Assembly (NCBI RefSeq): GCF_004798865.1
Contig: NW_025335568.1
Location: forward strand, 6,777,669-6,841,668
DNA: 64,000 nucleotides
Source: Varanus komodoensis
Taxonomy: Eukaryota; Chordata; Lepidosauria; Squamata; Varanidae
Reading direction: 5' to 3'
In this document: positions 12,021-23,564 of the stretch, piece by piece
How the letters are laid out: each line of letters begins with the position of its first letter
How positions within the stretch are numbered: position 1 is the first letter of the stretch
Notes under the pieces: generated by a model
Database searches by the model: none
The model's input: the letters and a program-made list of their open reading frames with translations, nothing else
What the model was told of the DNA's origin: nothing
Program-made: the position numbers and the translations under genes

Positions 12021-12145
12021 TGCGGGCGCACCAGAGTCATATAGAGAGTTGGGTGTTATCCTGGTGATGCCATGCACCAGAGGCTGATCTACTTGCAGGG
12101 ATGCACAGGAATTGTACCCCAATCCACAAGTCATGCAGACATACT

Positions 12146-12253
12146 TGGATGTCCACATGGTAGGCATGTCATGAGCGGAGCCGGCTGGAGCCGGGGATCA
12201 GACTAGATGGCCCAAGAGGCCCCTTCTGACTCGCTCTGTTTCTATGTTTCTAT
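12146..12253 (+). mobile_element. CR1 LINE 3' terminus, inverted to its neighbour
   Basis: This holds only the last coding residues (GATGTCCACATGGTAGGCAT) and the untranslated end with GATCAGACTAGATGGCCC, then TTCTGACTCGCTCTGTTTCT. It is the same subfamily as 11513-12020 but in opposite orientation, about 125 bp away. Confidence 0.85.
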
Positions 12254-13224
12254 ACCCTGTTTAAACCTACAGTGCTAATGTGGGCAGAAGTTCAGTTTGT
12301 GGGGATGTTTTGCAATCACCCAAACTTTCAAGGATGGTCAAAAGTGGATGCTTCCACAAATGTTCATCCACCCCATTGACAGGTCCATGTTTTAGCCTAT
12401 GGCAAGAAGTATACATTTTGGGCATGTCCTTTAAAAATATGCTTTTCCCCTTGATTTTTAAAACATACATTTTTCCAAATCAGCAGGGCAGGGAAAGTCA
12501 GATACTCTCAGAAACCTAAACAAGGTGAATCCAATTTCAAGAAGAAATTTGGAGATCCTAAATTGCTAAAACAGTGCATGTTCACTCCTCCATAATTACA
12601 TTATGCAGATAGGTAACTTTCACTCACACACATTTCAGAAAGAAAAATGGGCTGAGGATATTTTGAGCAACTCTGCAAGTGTTGCAGTGGCTACTAATTA
12701 ATGGCAATGAAATGCTGCATGTTTTATTTGTGTGTGTGTGTTGTGAGATCCAGGGTTAAACCTGAGCACCAAGTCTTCACCCATCCGCATAGACTAATCT
12801 TAGGTCCCGTTTCTTGCCCATTCCCAAATGAGCCGCTGTGTCGCAGGTGTGCAGTAGAGTGTAGGCTGAGACGGCGATGCATGGATTGGTGGTCCACCGC
12901 AGCTCAGGGAGCCCCTTTCTCCTCTATGCAGGATCTGTGGAATGGCACCCATATGCAAACCCAAAGCGGCTTCGCAACACAGAGACCAACATCTGGGGCT
13001 TGCGTCTGCATGCATATGGCACAGATCACTGAAATATTTCATCAGGCACAGCATGGGCTGTGACTCTAATGATAATTTGTTTTCATTGAATAGCCCGAGT
13101 TCTCTGTGTAATATAATAAAATACAACATGCAAAAGCATACAGTTCCGATACAAAATATAAAACAGAATGTTAAACAATTGAACCACTAAATCTACAATA
13201 TTATGCAAGTTTAGGCAAAATAAA
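12254..13224. other. Non-coding stretch
   Basis: Nothing recognised with confidence. The interval 12400-12480 has TACATTTT and ATATGC words weakly like the unclassified repeat at 47640-47960. Confidence 0.4.
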
Positions 13225-14045
13225 AAGTCCCACAAAACCTGCTGAGGACTGTAGGACCGGTTTCTGCCTAACTCACATAAATTTCACTTTAAAACAATTA
13301 GACATGTTAAAAGAGGGGGGAAATGGCTGGCATAGCTTGCTCCCAATATGCACTTTAAGATCTCTGTTTAAACATTTTGGCATACAGGACAGTCTTAAAC
13401 TGGTCGTGAAAGGAGAGTGACATGGGTATTAGGTTGGGTTTAGTGGGGAGATCATTCCATAAATTGGGGTGGGGGTCCACTGAAAGGGTCTTCTTCCGTG
13501 TTGCTACTAACAGAGAGAGTCTCCCTTGGAGGTGGCACTCAATGGAAGGCTTTGGTTGTTGAGCAGTGTGGTTGTGTAGCTTCTGGAAAGTTACTCTGGT
13601 AATAATTGTAGTCTGAAATGTTATGAAGCTTTATACATTAAAACCAAGACCTTGTGTCAGGCTTTGAAAAATGCAGGCAGTCAATGCAAGCTGGCCAGAA
13701 TTCATATTTATATGTTTGGAACATCTAGTTATTAGTCTGGCTGCCACATTTTAACTCAGCAGCAGCCTCTTAACGGTCTTTAAGGACAACACCACACAGA
13801 GAACATTACTGTAAGCTAACTTGGAGATGGTTTACCAGAACTGGACTGACTCTGTCCAGATGGTGGCACACCTGGGACATCAGCCAAAGCTGGTAGAAGG
13901 CCGTCTCAAGGACTGAGGCCACCTGAGTTCCAAGTGGCAAAGGTGGCACCAGAACCCTCAAGCCACAAACCAGGGGAGGGTCACCCCATCTGGAACAGTC
14001 TGAACTTCTTGAGATCCCAGTAGCTTCCATGCCATCCAAATCTGT
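13225..14045 (-). mobile_element. L2-like LINE, degraded RT C-terminal region
   Basis: Minus-strand translation gives LEAQVASVLETAFYQLWLMS, matching the LSLEAQV-AVARSAFLQL-L motif seen in the plus-strand copy at 14450. A decayed ALYVG-LKTV region follows, then a FWTPTP-YG-type relic of the APRLWN-LP motif. Many stops and frameshifts show this copy is older than its neighbour. It is convergent with the copy that follows. Confidence 0.7.
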
Positions 14046-14449
14046 GAAAGAAAAAATGAGTAGGATGTTGTTATTATTTTGGGGGAAAATAACACTGCAA
14101 AGAGATTATTTAGATATACCTTGAATGTTCTCAGCAAGAAGGAAACCAATTTTAATAGGCCAGCAGGGTTTGACTCTGAACAGCAGTTGTGGATGGAAGC
14201 TGGCTTTCGGAAAGGGATTATCTTGATACTGCCCTTTGATTGTTTGCATCAGGGAATTGCAGGTAAAACTGTAGTGTGTCTTAGGAAGAATAAATGTCCA
14301 ATTTTAAATGTGGGTTTCTCTGCAGATATTCATGATGGGCTTCTGGTTTCCATTAGATTTCTGGAGAAAACCAGACTGACAACAAGAATATCATTGGAGA
14401 ATGATGGACAGCCTTTGGCCCCGAAGTTCACATTGGCAACAAAAAGATC
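14046..14449. other. Spacer between two convergent L2-like copies
   Basis: A 128-codon plus-strand frame crosses this spacer. Its last residues may be decayed LINE sequence upstream of the recognisable block; the rest is unrecognised. Confidence 0.35.
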
Positions 14450-15251
14450 ATGCCCCGAGAACTAAAGGACAGGGTCCGCAGCTTGGGAGTGCTCCTCGAC
14501 CCAGAGCTGTCTCTGGAAGCTCAGGTGACTGCGATGGCAAGGAGCGCTTTCCTTCAGCTTCAGTTGATCCATCAGCTGTGTCCCTATCTGGAGGACGATT
14601 GCCTAGTGACAGTGACACATGCATTGGTTACTTCCTGACTGGATTTCTGTAACGCACTCTATGTGGGGCTGTCCTTGAAGACAGTCCGGATACTTCTGAT
14701 GGTACAAAATAGAGCAACCAGGTTGCTGACAGACTGGGCATTATTCTCACATAACCCCAGTCCTCTACCAGCTTCACTGGCTCCCCATCGAAATCCGGGC
14801 TCGATTCAAGGTTCTGGTCATCACCTATAAAGCCCTTAATGGCTTGGGACCTGGATACCTAAAGGAACACCTTCCGTATTTGCCCTCCCGCCCCTGGAGA
14901 TCGGCAGCAGAGGCCCTCCTCCAGGAGCCCTCCGTGAAAGACATTAGGAGGGTGAGTACCCAAAGGAGGGCCTTCTCTGCGGTGGCGCCCCGCCTATGGA
15001 ACACGCTCCCCAGAGAGATCCGCCTGGCGCCATCATTATTTGTTTTTTGGTGCCAGGCTAAGACCTTTTTATTTAAACAATATTTTAACAACTTTTAATA
15101 TCACCTATAAGTTTTTAATTTACAGCCTGGGTGAATCTGGATTTTAATTTGCACTATTTGTATTTATTGTTTATTTATTGTATGTAAGCCGTCCCGAGGC
15201 TCTTGTGATGGGACGGGATACAAAAATTCTAAATAAACAAACAAACAAACC
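14450..15251 (+). mobile_element. L2-like LINE, 3' half with RT C-terminus and 3' UTR
   Basis: The best L2-like copy in the window. In order it encodes VRSLGVLLDPELSLEAQVTA, a CPYLEDDCLVTVTHALVTS segment, LDFCNALYVG, VQNRATRLL, then after a frameshift HITPVLYQLHWLPIEIRAR, KALNGLGPGYLKEHL, RRAFSAVAPRLWNTLPREIR and LAPSLFVFWCQAKTFLF. The 3' UTR ends GTAAGCCGTCCCGAGGC, GGGACGGGATAC and an AAAC/AAAT tail. One in-frame stop follows LVTS. The motif order is that of the L2/CR1-group reverse transcriptase C-terminus. Stem-loops at 15022-15058 and 15189-15216 are discussed in the findings. Confidence 0.9.
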
Positions 15252-17449
15252 ATGCCCAGGGCCAAATAGGACTCTTAGCTACGGTGACTGGGAGTAATAC
15301 TTTTCTGTTGGGAACACTGACGCCAAAGCTTTGCAAGCACTGCAAAGAATGCATGGCCAGCTAGCAATGGTGATGGTCCATTTGTATTATGACTGTCTAT
15401 TACTATTTTTCTCCAATCTGCACCATGAGGAAATAAAGATAAGTTGCAATTTACAGGAGACCTCCATGCCTTTCTGGATGTCTGGTGCATTCCTTGGAAC
15501 AGGAAAGAGGCATCCAAAAGTACACATATTTGAAGAGCATGCCAAGAAAAATGTGTGCATTGCCAAAATGTATCAAGACAAAGTTTTAGATAATGGCAGC
15601 TCTGTGCAGAGCAACACATCATTGAACAAAGCATACATTCTAAATATAACTACATCCATGAGAATGGGCAAGGAATGGACTTGGAGAAAGGGAAAGGAGA
15701 ACGAAATCTATAGAATTTCTATAGAAATCTGCCTATCACTGCATTGTACCAGTGGGTTGCTCTTTGTTCGTGTGAGATTCTTTCTGAATCTTCCAGTCTA
15801 ATAGTATAACAACCTCTCAAAATATTTATTGGCACTTAGCCTTTGGGTGTTCCTTCAGGACATCCATTCTTTCAGGTTAAACAGTAAATTAAGCAGCAAG
15901 TCAGTTTCTGACCTATCCTGAGAGTTTTAAAGTTTAAACAGGTGTATCTTTCTGGATGATATCACTGCAAAGCCAACATCAAAAATGTATGCCGAGAGGA
16001 ACCTTACAATCTTAAGGCAGGCTTTGGGAGAGATGTGTGGAAGTAAAATAAGGGTTTAGAATCCTTAACCACCTCATCAGCCTTCTGCCAGATTCTTATC
16101 TCTGAAGTCAATGAAAGATTCAGTGAAGACAGGGCTTCGGATAAAATATTAAAATATGTAATCAACTCAGTGTTGAAGGAGAGTGATGAAAGGCAGTTCT
16201 GACTACATCTGCCTTTGTGATGACCTACTCTTGATGGAAATGAACCAATGGAAGTGAATTGCTAGCTAAATTTCACCTAAAGTGCAGTTCAAACTACATT
16301 TTGGGTTGTTCTGAATCATCTCAAGAATTTCAGGCAGGGAAAGCCAAAACAAAAAGTTTACATAAGAGTGAGGATTTTTTAAATTTCCCTCCCAGGAGGA
16401 TTCGAAGCATGTCAAGTTCATTCTATTCAAAGTGAAAGTTGAAGTAAGATGCACCATTTCAAAACCAGCTTTATAGGGTTATGAAGGAAGGAGCACTTGA
16501 AATCCCCTATCTCCCATCTTTCACAAAAGCAGCGAGATGAAAAGCATCTCTAAGCTTGATGAAGGCATAATTTATTACCTCTTAATTAACAGCCCCAGTG
16601 GAGTCATCTTTTCAGTTTTCCAAGCACTCTGTGGGAGGGCTCTTCTCTGCCCAGATCACAACATAAACTTTTCTCATGTATGTATGTCTATTTCACGGGG
16701 GGGGGGGGGAGGCGATGGTAAACCAATATTTTTTCTGGGGTCACTGCTTATGCAAGCCACTATGGAACAGTGAGTCGAAAGCCCTTCATACAGCCATGGT
16801 AGCCATCTTGTAAAGTGCCGCCTTGGGAGCCACCATCCGCCAGAACAAGAGATCACATGGGTGGGTTCTCCAGACAGCCCCCCTCCACTGACCTGCTGCT
16901 CTTCCCAGCTGGCCTCTCACTTCAAGGACCCACCAAAATGACAAATCAGCCAGCAGCCTTTCTGGAGAGCAGCATCCAGTGCAACTACCTCGAGAGGCTG
17001 CCCAGCTGAATTGTCATTTAGAGGACTGTACCTAGAGAGGGATTCGCTGAGCAGACTGTCTCTCTCGGGAGCTCTCCCATCTGATCTCCCACCTCCTGCA
17101 AGAGACACAGACCTCCCTGGAGAGGCCAGAATCCCATGTCTTGAAATGTCCCTCCTGAAAGCAAGGCATTGTGAGGTGGTCCTGAAAGCTGGCAGTCTCC
17201 AAGGCTACATTACAGGGCCTCATTGTGATGAATGGCCCCAGAAAGCATAGCATTCCAGCCAAGGTGGTTCTCCAGGTAGGCTGTCCGTCCACTGGACTTC
17301 TTATTCTTGTGAGGGAACAGTAGCAGCTGTGTATGTCTTCCCATCTTAGGTGGCACAGCATCATAGCTGAACATCACGCTTATATTCCACTTTCCTCTTC
17401 TGAAAGGAACCCGAGGCAGCTTCTATAATCTTCCTTCCCGGCATTTATC
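15252..17449. other. Non-coding stretch with one chance ORF of note
   Basis: No repeat family was recognised over about 2.2 kb. A 156-codon plus-strand frame at 15331-15801 has no signal peptide, domain or repeat signature and I treat it as chance. A G13 run lies at 16697-16709. Confidence 0.4.
16697..16709 (+). repeat. G13 homopolymer
   Basis: An uninterrupted run of thirteen G bases, potentially quadruplex-forming and prone to length change. Confidence 0.9.
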
Positions 17450-17553
17450 CATCTTGGGGCATGGATCTTAGCTCCCACTGAAGGGGCATGGATCCTAGCT
17501 CCCACTGAAGGGGCATGGATCCATCTTGGGGCATGGATCTTAGCTCCCACTGA
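17450..17553 (+). repeat. Short tandem array of a 27-32 bp unit
   Basis: The unit GGGGCATGGATCTTAGCTCC plus CACTGA occurs three times, with a fourth partial copy. The first and last units (17450-17481 and 17522-17553) are identical over 32 bp, so the array is recent or homogenised. On the minus strand it encodes repeated WELRSMP residues in a chance 148-codon frame. Confidence 0.9.
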
Positions 17554-18689
17554 GTAAAGCTTGAGGCCAGATCCTGACTGCAGAAGTCACTAGTAAACAG
17601 AAGAAGCTTTGAATATGAATCAGTTTGATGCGGAATCTGAGACAAATCCAACAAATATTCCTGCCCTGCATCGGGCAGAAAGCAGGTCCAAGGGAAACCA
17701 CAAGTCAGCCTGCTCACAAGCCACCCACACGCGTGCTGTGCACATGGAATTCTGCTCCCACACAAGTGGCTTGTTGGCTTTGCGTACTTTGTGTACTTAG
17801 CGGAAAGGCTTCCTTGTTTAGTGCCAAGAATCCACTTGCATCCCCATGTGTTCACAGACTCGATTTCCTCTGTCTTCCTGGCCAGGGTCAAGCACCAGAA
17901 GGAAGTTCAGCATGTGCAGGAGAGCCGAATTCTGGCCTGATCTTCGCATCCCCAACCTCAATCCATTTTAAGAAACTGCTTCTGTCGGTTTTCATCTCAA
18001 GACAAGGAGGTGTTGTGTAAAGCTAATGGGCCTTAATTCTCCATACAGCAATGAGAAATCCACCTAATGCCCACACACACTGTAGTCACACTGACATCTG
18101 CATGTATGGTGCTTTTTAATTGCGTGTGTGTGTGGCTTTTATGCTTGGCAAATGGGAGCATATGTGCATCAATTCCTGTTCCTTGATCAGACATAGAAGG
18201 CTGGTACCGTGCCGTATTTTATTAGAAGTCTTTGCAGCACTTGATGAGATGATGGGTGGAGGTTTGTAAAAACACAATGCAGGAGACAGCAATACTCAGA
18301 GGGAATCATTACCTCCCCGCAGACGGCTTATGCATCTTTTATGGCACCTGCGCTTTAAATCAGTCCCAGGCACTGGGTAGTTAATGGGGCTCCACAGCAT
18401 TTCTGACAGGTGCAACAGACAGTTCGGAAGCAAAAAAGAGGGTGGGGGCCCGTTTCTTCCTCTTGTGCCGTGTTAACTAGGAAGGTGCCAAATCTTTGAG
18501 AGATAATTGATCTGCTGAATAGCTTGTCGACGGTGCCTGCAGGATTTCCCTGCTGGCACTGGATGCCATGTTTGCATTTAGACTTGGTCTGTCAAGCAAC
18601 AGTATGTGCCACTCCCCGACAGTTATTTTCCACTTTCACTTGGCATTTAGGAATGACAGCAGCAGGACAGGTAGTGTAAGACAAAAGAC
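17554..18689. other. Non-repetitive stretch, possible conserved non-coding DNA at 18180-18600
   Basis: No transposon signature. The interval 18180-18600 is unusually free of repeat relics and mixes TTAATGG/ATAATTGAT-type AT cores with GC-rich segments, a texture often seen in conserved non-coding elements. This is a compositional impression only. Confidence 0.3.
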
Positions 18690-19412
18690 AGCGGCAGAAG
18701 ATGATGTACAACCTACACAGGTTAGGGGACAAGTGGATGGAGAGCAGCACTTGTGAAAGGGACCTCGGGGTGCTGCTTGACTGCAGGCTGAACATGCGTC
18801 AGCAGCGTGATGCGGTGGTCAAGAGGGCGAACGCCACCCTTGGTCGCATAGCCGGAAGCATGAGTCTAGATCAAGAGACGTATTACTGCCACTTTATACA
18901 ACTCTGGTGCACCAGCAACTAGAGTATTGTGTAGAGTTCTGGGCTGCTCATTACAAGAGGGATATTGCAAGATAGGAATCAGTTTAGCGTAGGGCCACAA
19001 GGATGGTGCCCAGATTGCAGGGAAAGCCATATGAGGAGAGACTGAGGAATCTGGGTCTTCTCAGCCTTGAGAAGAGGAGACTCCAAGAAGATCTGTTAGT
19101 GACATATAGGTACATGAGAGGGTGCCACACGGAGGTGGGTAGAGACCTGTTCTCCCCTGCAGAGGAAGGCAGGAAGCACTCCAATGGAGCCAAGCTCAAG
19201 GAATGAAGGTTCAATTTGGATGCCAGGAAGTAATTCCTGACAGTTAGGGCCCCAGGGGTATGGAACCGCCTTCCACGGGAGGTGATTGAAGCCCCATTGG
19301 TGAGGGCGTTCAAGGATACACATGGTAGACATGGCATGAGCAGAGCCAGCTGGAACTGAGGGTCAGACTAGATGGCCCGGGAGACCCCTTCTGACTCGCT
19401 CAGTTTCTATAG
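18690..19412 (+). mobile_element. CR1 LINE, RT C-terminus to 3' end
   Basis: The plus strand encodes WMESSTCERDLGVLLDCRLN, then MRQQRDAVVKRANATLGRI, the CR1 RT thumb region. After frameshifts come FWAAHYKR-like and YEERLRNLGLLSLEKRRLQE residues, TYRYMRGCHTEVGRDLF, and the terminal W-RLPREV-EAP motif. It ends in the GGTCAGACTAGATGGCCC, TTCTGACTCGCTCAGTTTCT terminus of the same subfamily as 11513 and 21955. It is 5'-truncated with several frameshifts. Confidence 0.9.
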
Positions 19413-20065
19413 GGTTTTCTTAAGGGTGGTTAGGCCATGGGATTTCTTGTGCATGCACATGGACATCTATGATTGTTATGCCATTCAACATAACAGCATG
19501 GAAGATACAGGGAACATGAGAACTTGTCAGCTCTAAGCTAAGGGATTTGGGGGGTTGGAAGGCTTCACACAACCTTGGCCACGGCCATGTGCAGCACAGC
19601 GCTTACACTGCTAGGGATCTGGGAGATCCGGGTTGTGGTCTAGGGATGTGTGAGGAATCCACTGGATCCATGAGCTTGGCTCCCCAGTCTCTGGTCGACT
19701 TCGTTCTGGCCATGAGTCCAAGTTCCTGGGGAGCAGCCTTTGTTGTGCTCCACATGAAATGGGAGCAAGTTGCCGGTGCAACATTCGTTCTGCAAGCATT
19801 TGTGGACTTCCTCTCCACTCAGCCAGCCTTCTGAGACAGGGCTGAGCACAAGGGGAAGTCTGCAAACACGGGAGGGACAGATTCCTTGCAGCTTCATCAC
19901 AACCCTGCTGTAGCTCCCACTTGCCCAGAGCTCATTCGATGACGTTGGGCCAGTCCCTGACTCTCCTATATTCTCTGCCTCTGCCCATGAATGAATGAAT
20001 CGAAGCTAGCGAGGGAGGTTAAACACACACACGCATGTGCGTGCCTTCTTCATATATGTTCATAG
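19413..20065. other. Unassigned stretch
   Basis: Four overlapping frames of 71-95 codons lie in 19547-19900 on both strands with no recognisable domain. No repeat family could be assigned. Confidence 0.35.
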
Positions 20066-20400
20066 TATGGCAGAATGATAACAGATGACAGAGACAAGGC
20101 AGAAGTGCTGAGCTCCCAGTTTGGCTCAGTCTTCTCCCAAAAGAGGATCTATGACCTTCTAGACAAAGGGGAAGAACAAGCTGCAGGATGGCAGCTCAAG
20201 ATGCATAGATCAGTCAAAGAATCACTTAACTGGGCTGAGTGACTTCAGATATCCAGGAACCAATGAATTCCATCCTAGAGTCATAAAGGAGCTGGCAGAA
20301 GAACTCTCAGAACCACTGTCTATTATCTTTGAGAAGTCATGGAGGACAGGAGAAGTGCCAGATGGCTGGAGGAGGGCTAACATTGTCCCTTATCTTCAAG
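20066..20400 (+). mobile_element. CR1 LINE, endonuclease-RT junction fragment
   Basis: The sequence encodes decayed CR1 residues: DKAEVLSSQFGSVFSQ-like, then the VIKELAEELSEPLSIIFEKS region and WRTGEVPDGWRRANIVPYLQ, which precedes the RT palm in CR1 ORF2. It stops where the purine tract begins. The continuation at 20470 is the ORF2 C-terminus, so most of the RT domain is missing between them. Confidence 0.85.
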
Positions 20401-20463
20401 AGGAGAAGGAGAGGGAGAGGGAGAGGAGAGGGAGAGGGGAGGAGGAGGAGGAGGAGAAAAAGT
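20396..20463 (+). repeat. GGAGA/GAG purine microsatellite inside a CR1 copy
   Basis: A 68-bp run of GAGAGG/GGA units that is almost wholly purine occupies the junction where the CR1 reverse transcriptase core is deleted. Confidence 0.9.
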
Positions 20464-20469
20464 AGTTTT

Positions 20470-20935
20470 CCTCTGAACCCTTTTCTGCAAGCTTGGAAGA
20501 GTTCAGAGCAGAGCAACAAGAGTGACCTGGGGAATGGAAACAAAGCCCTATGAGGAGAGATTGAAAGAATTGGGCGTGTTCAGCCTCAAGAAGACAGGAG
20601 TGAGGGGAGATTGTATGGCATTCTACAAGCACTCAAACTGTTATCACGAAGAGGAAGGGCAGGATCTCTTCTCAGTCATCCCAGAGTGCAGGACGTGGAA
20701 TAATGGACTTAAGCTGGAGGAAGCTGTGTTCCAGCCAGGCATCAGGGAGAGCTTCCTGACGGTTAGAACAGGACAGCGATGGAGCCCATGACCCAGGGCG
20801 GTTGTGGGCTGTCCCACCTGGAGGCATCCAAGATGCAACTGGGCAGCCACCTGAGAGAGAGTCCTGCGCTGAGCACGGGGTTGGGTCCAAGTGGCCTTCT
20901 GGCTCCTTCACACTCTATGATTCTAGGCCTCTGTC
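20470..20935 (+). mobile_element. CR1 LINE, ORF2 C-terminus and 3' end
   Basis: A plus-strand frame reads METKPYEERLKELGVFSLKK, then a GDCMAFYKH segment, EEGQDLFSVIPECRTWNNGL, KLEEAVFQPGIRESFLTVRT. The untranslated end follows with GGTTGGGTCCAAGTGGCCTT and TTCACACTCTATGATTCTA, the canonical CR1 octamer tail. The subfamily differs from the one ending in TCGCTCTGTTTCTAT. Confidence 0.88.
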
Positions 20936-21721
20936 TCTACCTATCTGCAGGATTGTGGGAGAAAGGGGCCATTGCATCTCCTTCATTTGTTTCTGCACCA
21001 TTTAACTTTTTTTTTCTTTTTCCAGTGGGGAGGTGTGTTGTGTGCAGGAACTAATTACAATATTTAGTTCCTATGACAGCTTTATCACTTAGCTGTTGAA
21101 ATGTTTCTTAGCCCCTTAAGAGTTGCTTCAGGGTAGGCAGCTGAAATTTGCTTCAGCAAGTCCTCCATGCATGGATTTTGGTGGAGAGCTGGGCAAAATG
21201 AAGAATGCATATTTATTACCAGAAGCAGCATGCCCTGAGGACTGTGTGCTTTCCAGGAAGAATGGGATATGGCACAAACAACCCCCTTCCCAAGACAAGC
21301 CCCCACAGTTCACACTCCAAGCCACCCCACCCCCTTCTCAGCTCCCACCTATTCCCTTCGTGGTTGTTTTGCAAAAGAAAATTGCCTGCAAAACTTTTCC
21401 CTCATTGCTGTGCCGTCATTTTGGAGGTGTACAGGCTGCATTTGTGCAGCAGCTGTTAAAGGAGGTGGGAACTTCATTTCGGGCCTGGAAGAAACATGGC
21501 TCAAACCAGTCCAGGAATTACTCCTGCTGGATTTATTCAGAAGGGGATTTGGGGGCAGTGGAAGGACTACACAGAGCCTGCACTTGTTTTCAGTGACTCT
21601 AAAACTTGAGCCTGCTGAACTTCTCTGCTTTCTCATAGTTTATTCCAACTCTGGTCTGTACCAGCTGGCAACTTTTATACTTTTCTTATTTTGCATGAAA
21701 ATCCATGTGTCATTCATTCTT
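20936..21721. other. Unassigned non-coding stretch
   Basis: Plus-strand frames of 157 and 166 codons overlap in different registers between 21123 and 21769, and neither shows a domain. They are most likely chance. Confidence 0.35.
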
Positions 21722-21926
21722 TCATTTGATATCCAGCCCTTTTCACAGAACTCAAGGTGGCTTACATAATTCTCCTCCTCCTCTCAATCTTAGCGTCACA
21801 ACAACAACCCTGAGGGGTAGGTTGGGCTGTGATTCTGTGACTGGCCTAGTGAGCTCTATGGCTGAATAGGGAATCGAACCTAGATCTCCTGATTTCCAGT
21901 CCCACACTCTTAAACACTGGCTCTCA
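21722..21926 (-). mobile_element. MIR-like SINE, diverged
   Basis: Minus strand: GAGAGCCAGTGTTTAAGAGT head, GGTTCGATTCCCTATTCAGC (a well-preserved B box), GGGTTGTTGTTGTGACGCTA, GTAAGCCACCTTGAG and GGGCTGGATATC tail. Confidence 0.75.
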
Positions 21927-21954
21927 TGCATTTTTCCAGACTTAGAAACCTAGA

Positions 21955-22335
21955 AATAGAGTGAGTCAGAAGGGGTCTCCCAGGCCATCTAGTCTGACCC
22001 CCGGATCCAGCTGGCTCCACTCATGACATGCCTGCCATGTGCATGTCCAGCCTATCTTTAAACACCCTCACCGTTGGGGCTTCAACCGCCTCCCGTGGAA
22101 GCCCATTCCGTACCCCTGGGGTCTTAACTGTCAGGAAGTGCTTCCTCGCATCCACCCTAAATCTTGGTTCCCTGAGCTTTGTTCCGCTGGAACACATCCT
22201 GCCCTCCACTGAAGGGGGGAAAAGGTCATGACCCACCTGTGTGTGGCACCCCCTTGCATACCTGTATGTTGCTACCAGGTTCCTTCTGAGTCTCATCCTT
22301 TCAAGCCTGAATAAACCCAGCTCCCTCAGTCAGTT
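21955..22335 (-). mobile_element. CR1 LINE 3' end
   Basis: The minus strand encodes LRRNLVATYRYARGCHTQVG, HDLFPPSVEGRMCSSGTKLR, EPRFRVDARKHFLTVKTPGV and RNGLPREAVEAPTVRVFKDR, LDMHMAGMS with no interruption over about 90 codons, so it is among the best preserved CR1 ends here. It terminates at CTATTTCTAGGTTTCTAAG near 21945-21960. Confidence 0.9.
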
Positions 22336-23564
22336 ATGCATCAGTTGCCTGCAGCTTTGAAATATGTACCACCTTCTCTCATTAAGGGATATTGGTGCAC
22401 AGTTTTCAGAAGTATTTTTCCAATGGGCATGAACCATGTTGCAAGCTCAGAAAGGATGGACTCCAGCCACAAATTTCGTCCAAGTTCAGAAAGTTGGGCC
22501 TGGGTAAAATCCTGCACAAAAGCTTGGGGAGGGGGTGGGGAGAGGCAGAGGGAGAGAGAACTGAAACAAATTGTTGTACAGTCTTAAGTGCTTCACGTTC
22601 AATATGACCGATATTGCATTTGATTTCTGAACCTTACTATCCAGATGGAGACTGTGCGTACATCTTTTCTTAACCAATGCACTCACTCCCTGCTGTTTGG
22701 CCATCTTGTGCCAATCCAACAGTGCCTGGTTCACTTTTTCGGCAGTTGTAGAGCATTCAGGAGGGCATCTGAGCTGCTACCCCACTTCTTCAGCTCTGGC
22801 TTCTGGGCAAGTGTTAGATGGGCATTGAAAGCCTGACACTTTGATTTTGAAGCACAAACTCTGCTATACCTCAGCAGGTGCTTGTTTCACGCACAGTCTG
22901 ACAAAGTATTCATCAATAGCTCACTCTTTGCAAAAACAAAATCAAAGCAAAGCCCAAGAACAGTAGAGTTTCCTCATGCACCAAAGTGGAGCAGAAAGAT
23001 GTCATTTGCATGAAACTATTGCAAAATAGAGAAAGACAGACCAGTCTATTTCTGCTCCTTGCCAGTTTCACACATTCCAGAGTCTGTTCGATCCTGTTTC
23101 TGTAACAGTCTGTTTCTTTTTGCCTTTTCAAGCACAGCCCTTCACATTATTATTTCTGTGTACATTTGCCCTTAATAAATGCACTTGGGTATATGTTTTC
23201 AACAGAAAATTGCACTGCAAAATTCAGAGGAAAACAGAAAAGCTAAGGAGACTTGTATTCTGATCCATGTGTTAGCATGGAAGTACAATCCAGGCTGGTT
23301 TACTTAAGTAATAAAAAGTGGACTAAACGATGAAGAAAAAGCTGCTATCCACATTTTTAAAGTAACGTGCAGCCTGGGTGTGAAAGGTCACAACTAACAG
23401 AGGCAATGCAGATAAAGGGACTGAGATGTTGGTCATCAGTTTAGTGAAGGAGCTCTTCTAGACTAGCTACTCAGGCAGGAGACAAGGAGTGGAACCTCTT
23501 GGAGGGGCTGTCCTACCAACTATCTTGGTGCTACTATGCTGCGCTGGGTGGCCTACATGAGGAC
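22336..23564. other. Non-coding stretch
   Basis: No family recognised. Purine-rich GGGGAGGGGGTGGGGAGAGG occurs near 22527. Confidence 0.4.

Noticed and set aside
15331-15801. 156-codon plus-strand open frame
   Set aside because: No resemblance to any family I know and no splice or promoter context; a frame of this length is expected a few times in 64 kb.
17450-17553. CRISPR array
   Set aside because: Units are contiguous with no unique spacers, and the rest of the window is vertebrate.
21123-21769. Overlapping plus-strand frames of 157 and 166 codons
   Set aside because: Two different registers are open over the same DNA, with low-complexity P/S/H content; neither shows a domain.
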